DNA from: Pseudomonadota bacterium
Lineage (GTDB): Bacteria; Pseudomonadota; Alphaproteobacteria; Rhizobiales; Rhizobiaceae
DNA length: 64,000 nt
Assembly: GCA_023451735.1 (NCBI GenBank)
Contig: JAEXYH010000083.1
Span: 1-64,000, forward strand
Direction: 5' to 3'
In this document: piece after piece, positions 62,285 through 64,000 of the stretch
Layout: the number at the start of each line of letters is the position of its first letter
Numbering within the stretch: the first letter of the stretch is position 1
Notes under the pieces: model-generated
Databases searched by the model: none
Told to the model about the DNA's origin: nothing
Seen by the model: the letters and a program-made list of their open reading frames with translations, nothing else
Position numbers and translations under genes: made by a program

Positions 62285-63252
62285 TTATCGACGGATTGCA
62301 ATGCGGGCATTTTGATCGAGCCGCTTTCGAAACCCTGCGGGCCGGCACGGTCGGCGGCGTTGTCAACACCTGCGGTTTCTGGGAAGGCACTGTGGAATCG
62401 CTGGACTCGATCGGGCGCTGGCGCGATCTGGTGCGTGAGAATTCCGATATCGCCGAGATTGCCCTCACCGCCGGTGATATCCGCCGCATTTCGGATGCTG
62501 GCAAGCTAGCTATCATCATGGGCTTCCAGAACGCCAACCTGTTCGAAGGCCGCGTCCGCTTTATCGAAATGTTTGCCGAGCTTGGTGTGCGTGTCGTGCA
62601 GCTCACCTACAACAACCAGAACGAACTCGGCGGTTCTTGCTACGAGGCCGAGGATTCCGGCCTTGCCCGTTTCGGCAAGGAAGTCGTGCTGGAAATGAAC
62701 GCGGCCGGAATTCCTGTCGATTGCAGCCATGTCGGCGATCGAACGACGCTCAATGCGATCAAGATTTCGCAGAAGCCGATAGCCGTCACCCATGCCAACG
62801 CGCAATCGCTGTTCTTTCACAAGCGCAACAAATCCGACGACGTCATTCGGGCGTTGAAGGATACTGGAGGCGTGATCGGCTGCGCAGCGTATCGCAACAT
62901 CACCGGCGACGAATTCTGTGCCTCGATCGAGGCCTGGTGCACCATGGTCGCCCGCACGGTCGATATCGCCGGAATCGAATCCGTCGCCATTGGAACCGAC
63001 AAAAGCCACAACTTCACTGCACCGGACTACGCCTGGATGCGCAAGGGTCGCTGGACACGCGGCGAAGATTACGGCGCAAGCGCCGCCGGCCGGCCGCTCA
63101 AGGCGCCCCCACCCGCTTGGTTCCAGAAAGTGGAAGACATCCGGGTGATCCCCGATGGTCTTAGGGCCGTGGGTTTCTCTGAGGAAGACGTTGCCAAGAT
63201 CACGCACGGCAACTGGCTACGGCTCTACGAGGCCACTTTCAGAAAATCATAA
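62281..63252 (+). CDS. Peptidase M19 (renal dipeptidase) homologue, DGLQ type
   Basis: The 323-residue TIM-barrel protein matches M19: LGVRVVQLTYNNQNELGGSCYE, VDCSHVGDRTT with a metal-site His, VTHANAQSLFFHKRNKSDDVIRAL with another His, and AIGTDKSHNF. The canonical N-terminal DGHND reads DGLQCGHFD, and the bridging Glu region reads GFQNANL with Gln in place of Glu. The binuclear zinc site is therefore altered, as in a large group of bacterial M19 relatives of unknown role. It has no signal peptide. It may cleave or isomerise a D-amino acid-containing or cyclic compound rather than a normal dipeptide. Confidence 0.85.
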   Translation: MIIDGLQCGHFDRAAFETLRAGTVGGVVNTCGFWEGTVESLDSIGRWRDLVRENSDIAEIALTAGDIRRISDAGKLAIIMGFQNANLFEGRVRFIEMFAELGVRVVQLTYNNQNELGGSCYEAEDSGLARFGKEVVLEMNAAGIPVDCSHVGDRTTLNAIKISQKPIAVTHANAQSLFFHKRNKSDDVIRALKDTGGVIGCAAYRNITGDEFCASIEAWCTMVARTVDIAGIESVAIGTDKSHNFTAPDYAWMRKGRWTRGEDYGASAAGRPLKAPPPAWFQKVEDIRVIPDGLRAVGFSEEDVAKITHGNWLRLYEATFRKS

Positions 63253-63266
63253 GAGGAGAACTGGAT

Positions 63267-64000
63267 ATGACCGGAGTGAAGACACTTGAAATGCCCGAGC
63301 GCCGTCAGTTTCTGAAAGCGGCAGGTATGGCCGCTGCGGCGTCGCTGGTCGCCCCCTCTATCGTTCGTGCGCAGGACAAGGTTCTGTATATCAACACTTG
63401 GGGCGGATATTGGCAGGAAGCGGCAAGGGCCAACCTGATCGAACCCTTCACAAGAGAAACCGGGATCCAGGTCAAGACCTTGTCGCCAGTGTCGTTCGCC
63501 AAGCTTGCCCAGCAGGTGAAGACGGGGACATACGAATTCGACGTCACGACGCTTGGCGGTGGCGAGCTGTTGCGTGCCAATCGAGCCGGCATCCTGGAGA
63601 CACTAACCGCTCCTTATGAAGGCGGGCTGTTCCAAAACGGCATCGCGTCGCATGCCTTCGCGACACTGATCGGCTACCGCAAGGATAAGTTTCCTAACGG
63701 CGGTCCCCAGAGCTGGGCGGATTTCTGGGATGTCGAGAAATTCCCAGGTGGCCGATCGCTACAGAGGTATCCAGCCCGGGTCTTGCCGATTGCGCTTGTC
63801 GCCGACGGTGTTCCGGTCAAGGATCTGTATCCTCTCGATATCGATCGTGCTTTCAAATCGCTCGACAAGATCAAACCGCATATCCGCGTATGGTGGACCG
63901 CCGGTGCACAAGCGTCGCAAATCTTGCGCGATGGTGAAATCGACATGATAGGAATCTGGCACAACAATTATTTCGAGGCCGAAGAGGCCAAAGCACCTGT
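63267..64000 (+). CDS. ABC transporter substrate-binding protein, PotD/PotF-like (partial)
   Basis: The gene starts at ATG 63267 behind AAGAGGAG and runs off the right edge. ERRQFLKAAGMAAAASLVAPSIVRAQ is a twin-arginine-type signal peptide. The mature domain starts VLYINTWGGYWQEAARANLIEPFTRETGIQVKTL and includes TGTYEFDVTTLGGGELLRANRAGIL, the pattern of polyamine and related binding proteins. It lies 14 bases after the M19 homologue, so the rest of an importer probably follows and the operon takes up its own substrate. Confidence 0.9.
   Translation, partial: MTGVKTLEMPERRQFLKAAGMAAAASLVAPSIVRAQDKVLYINTWGGYWQEAARANLIEPFTRETGIQVKTLSPVSFAKLAQQVKTGTYEFDVTTLGGGELLRANRAGILETLTAPYEGGLFQNGIASHAFATLIGYRKDKFPNGGPQSWADFWDVEKFPGGRSLQRYPARVLPIALVADGVPVKDLYPLDIDRAFKSLDKIKPHIRVWWTAGAQASQILRDGEIDMIGIWHNNYFEAEEAKAP

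Overview
The window is 64 kb of GC-rich alphaproteobacterial DNA, almost certainly from a Rhizobiaceae replicon (Rhizobium/Agrobacterium/Sinorhizobium type). Evidence: tightly packed catabolic operons with 1-8 nt overlaps, many ABC importers each next to its own LacI/GntR/ROK/LysR/IclR regulator, a DUF930 protein, and a small LNLERFxxLL-type protein. No ribosomal, tRNA, replication or phage genes are seen. It looks like an accessory region of a large plasmid, chromid or chromosomal catabolic island; that placement is inference.

Region A (1-13.4 kb): the end of a sugar ABC ATPase, a ROK repressor on the minus strand, and a divergent amino-sugar operon. The operon has an importer of the ferric/2-aminoethylphosphonate/sugar-phosphate type (binding protein, ATPase, double permease), a PP2C-like phosphatase, an AgaS-type SIS deaminase/isomerase, a ROK sugar kinase, NagA, NagB, a Nudix hydrolase and a KbaZ/AgaZ-type protein. 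The set fits uptake of (possibly phosphorylated) N-acetyl-hexosamines and conversion to fructose-6-P and tagatose phosphates. Region B (13.6-23 kb): DUF930 protein, periplasmic class B acid phosphatase, a TPC-type P1B metal ATPase, and a divergent Cus-type RND metal efflux operon.

Region C (23-32 kb): LacI regulator and cytoplasmic GH88 hydrolase on the minus strand, divergent from a complete sugar ABC importer and a DUF2264 protein. Region D (32-41 kb): a decayed fic copy, then GntR, an ExuT-like symporter, RraA-like protein, split altronate dehydratase, UxaC, an SDR and an enolase-superfamily dehydratase. C and D together look like import and cleavage of unsaturated uronic-acid oligosaccharides followed by hexuronate catabolism.

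Region E (41-46 kb) is a scar-like stretch: a Crp/Fnr regulator, a 52-residue protein, an intact Fic protein with its own repeat-rich upstream region, a truncated frameshifted aminotransferase-V pseudogene and a large perfect inverted repeat. Region F (45.4-58.5 kb): LysR, then one long same-strand set of two family III CoA-transferases, acyl-CoA dehydrogenase, two MaoC-fold proteins, two DapA-family lyases, a polar-amino-acid-type ABC importer, an HpaI-type aldolase, a DUF3830 protein and a dihydropyrimidinase-type amidohydrolase. It reads as an undescribed route for a cyclic amide/ureide substrate processed through CoA thioesters. Region G (59-64 kb): IclR, two proteins I cannot assign (570 and 240 residues), a DGLQ-type M19 dipeptidase homologue and the start of a PotD-like binding protein. 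Regions F and G are the best candidates for undescribed biology.
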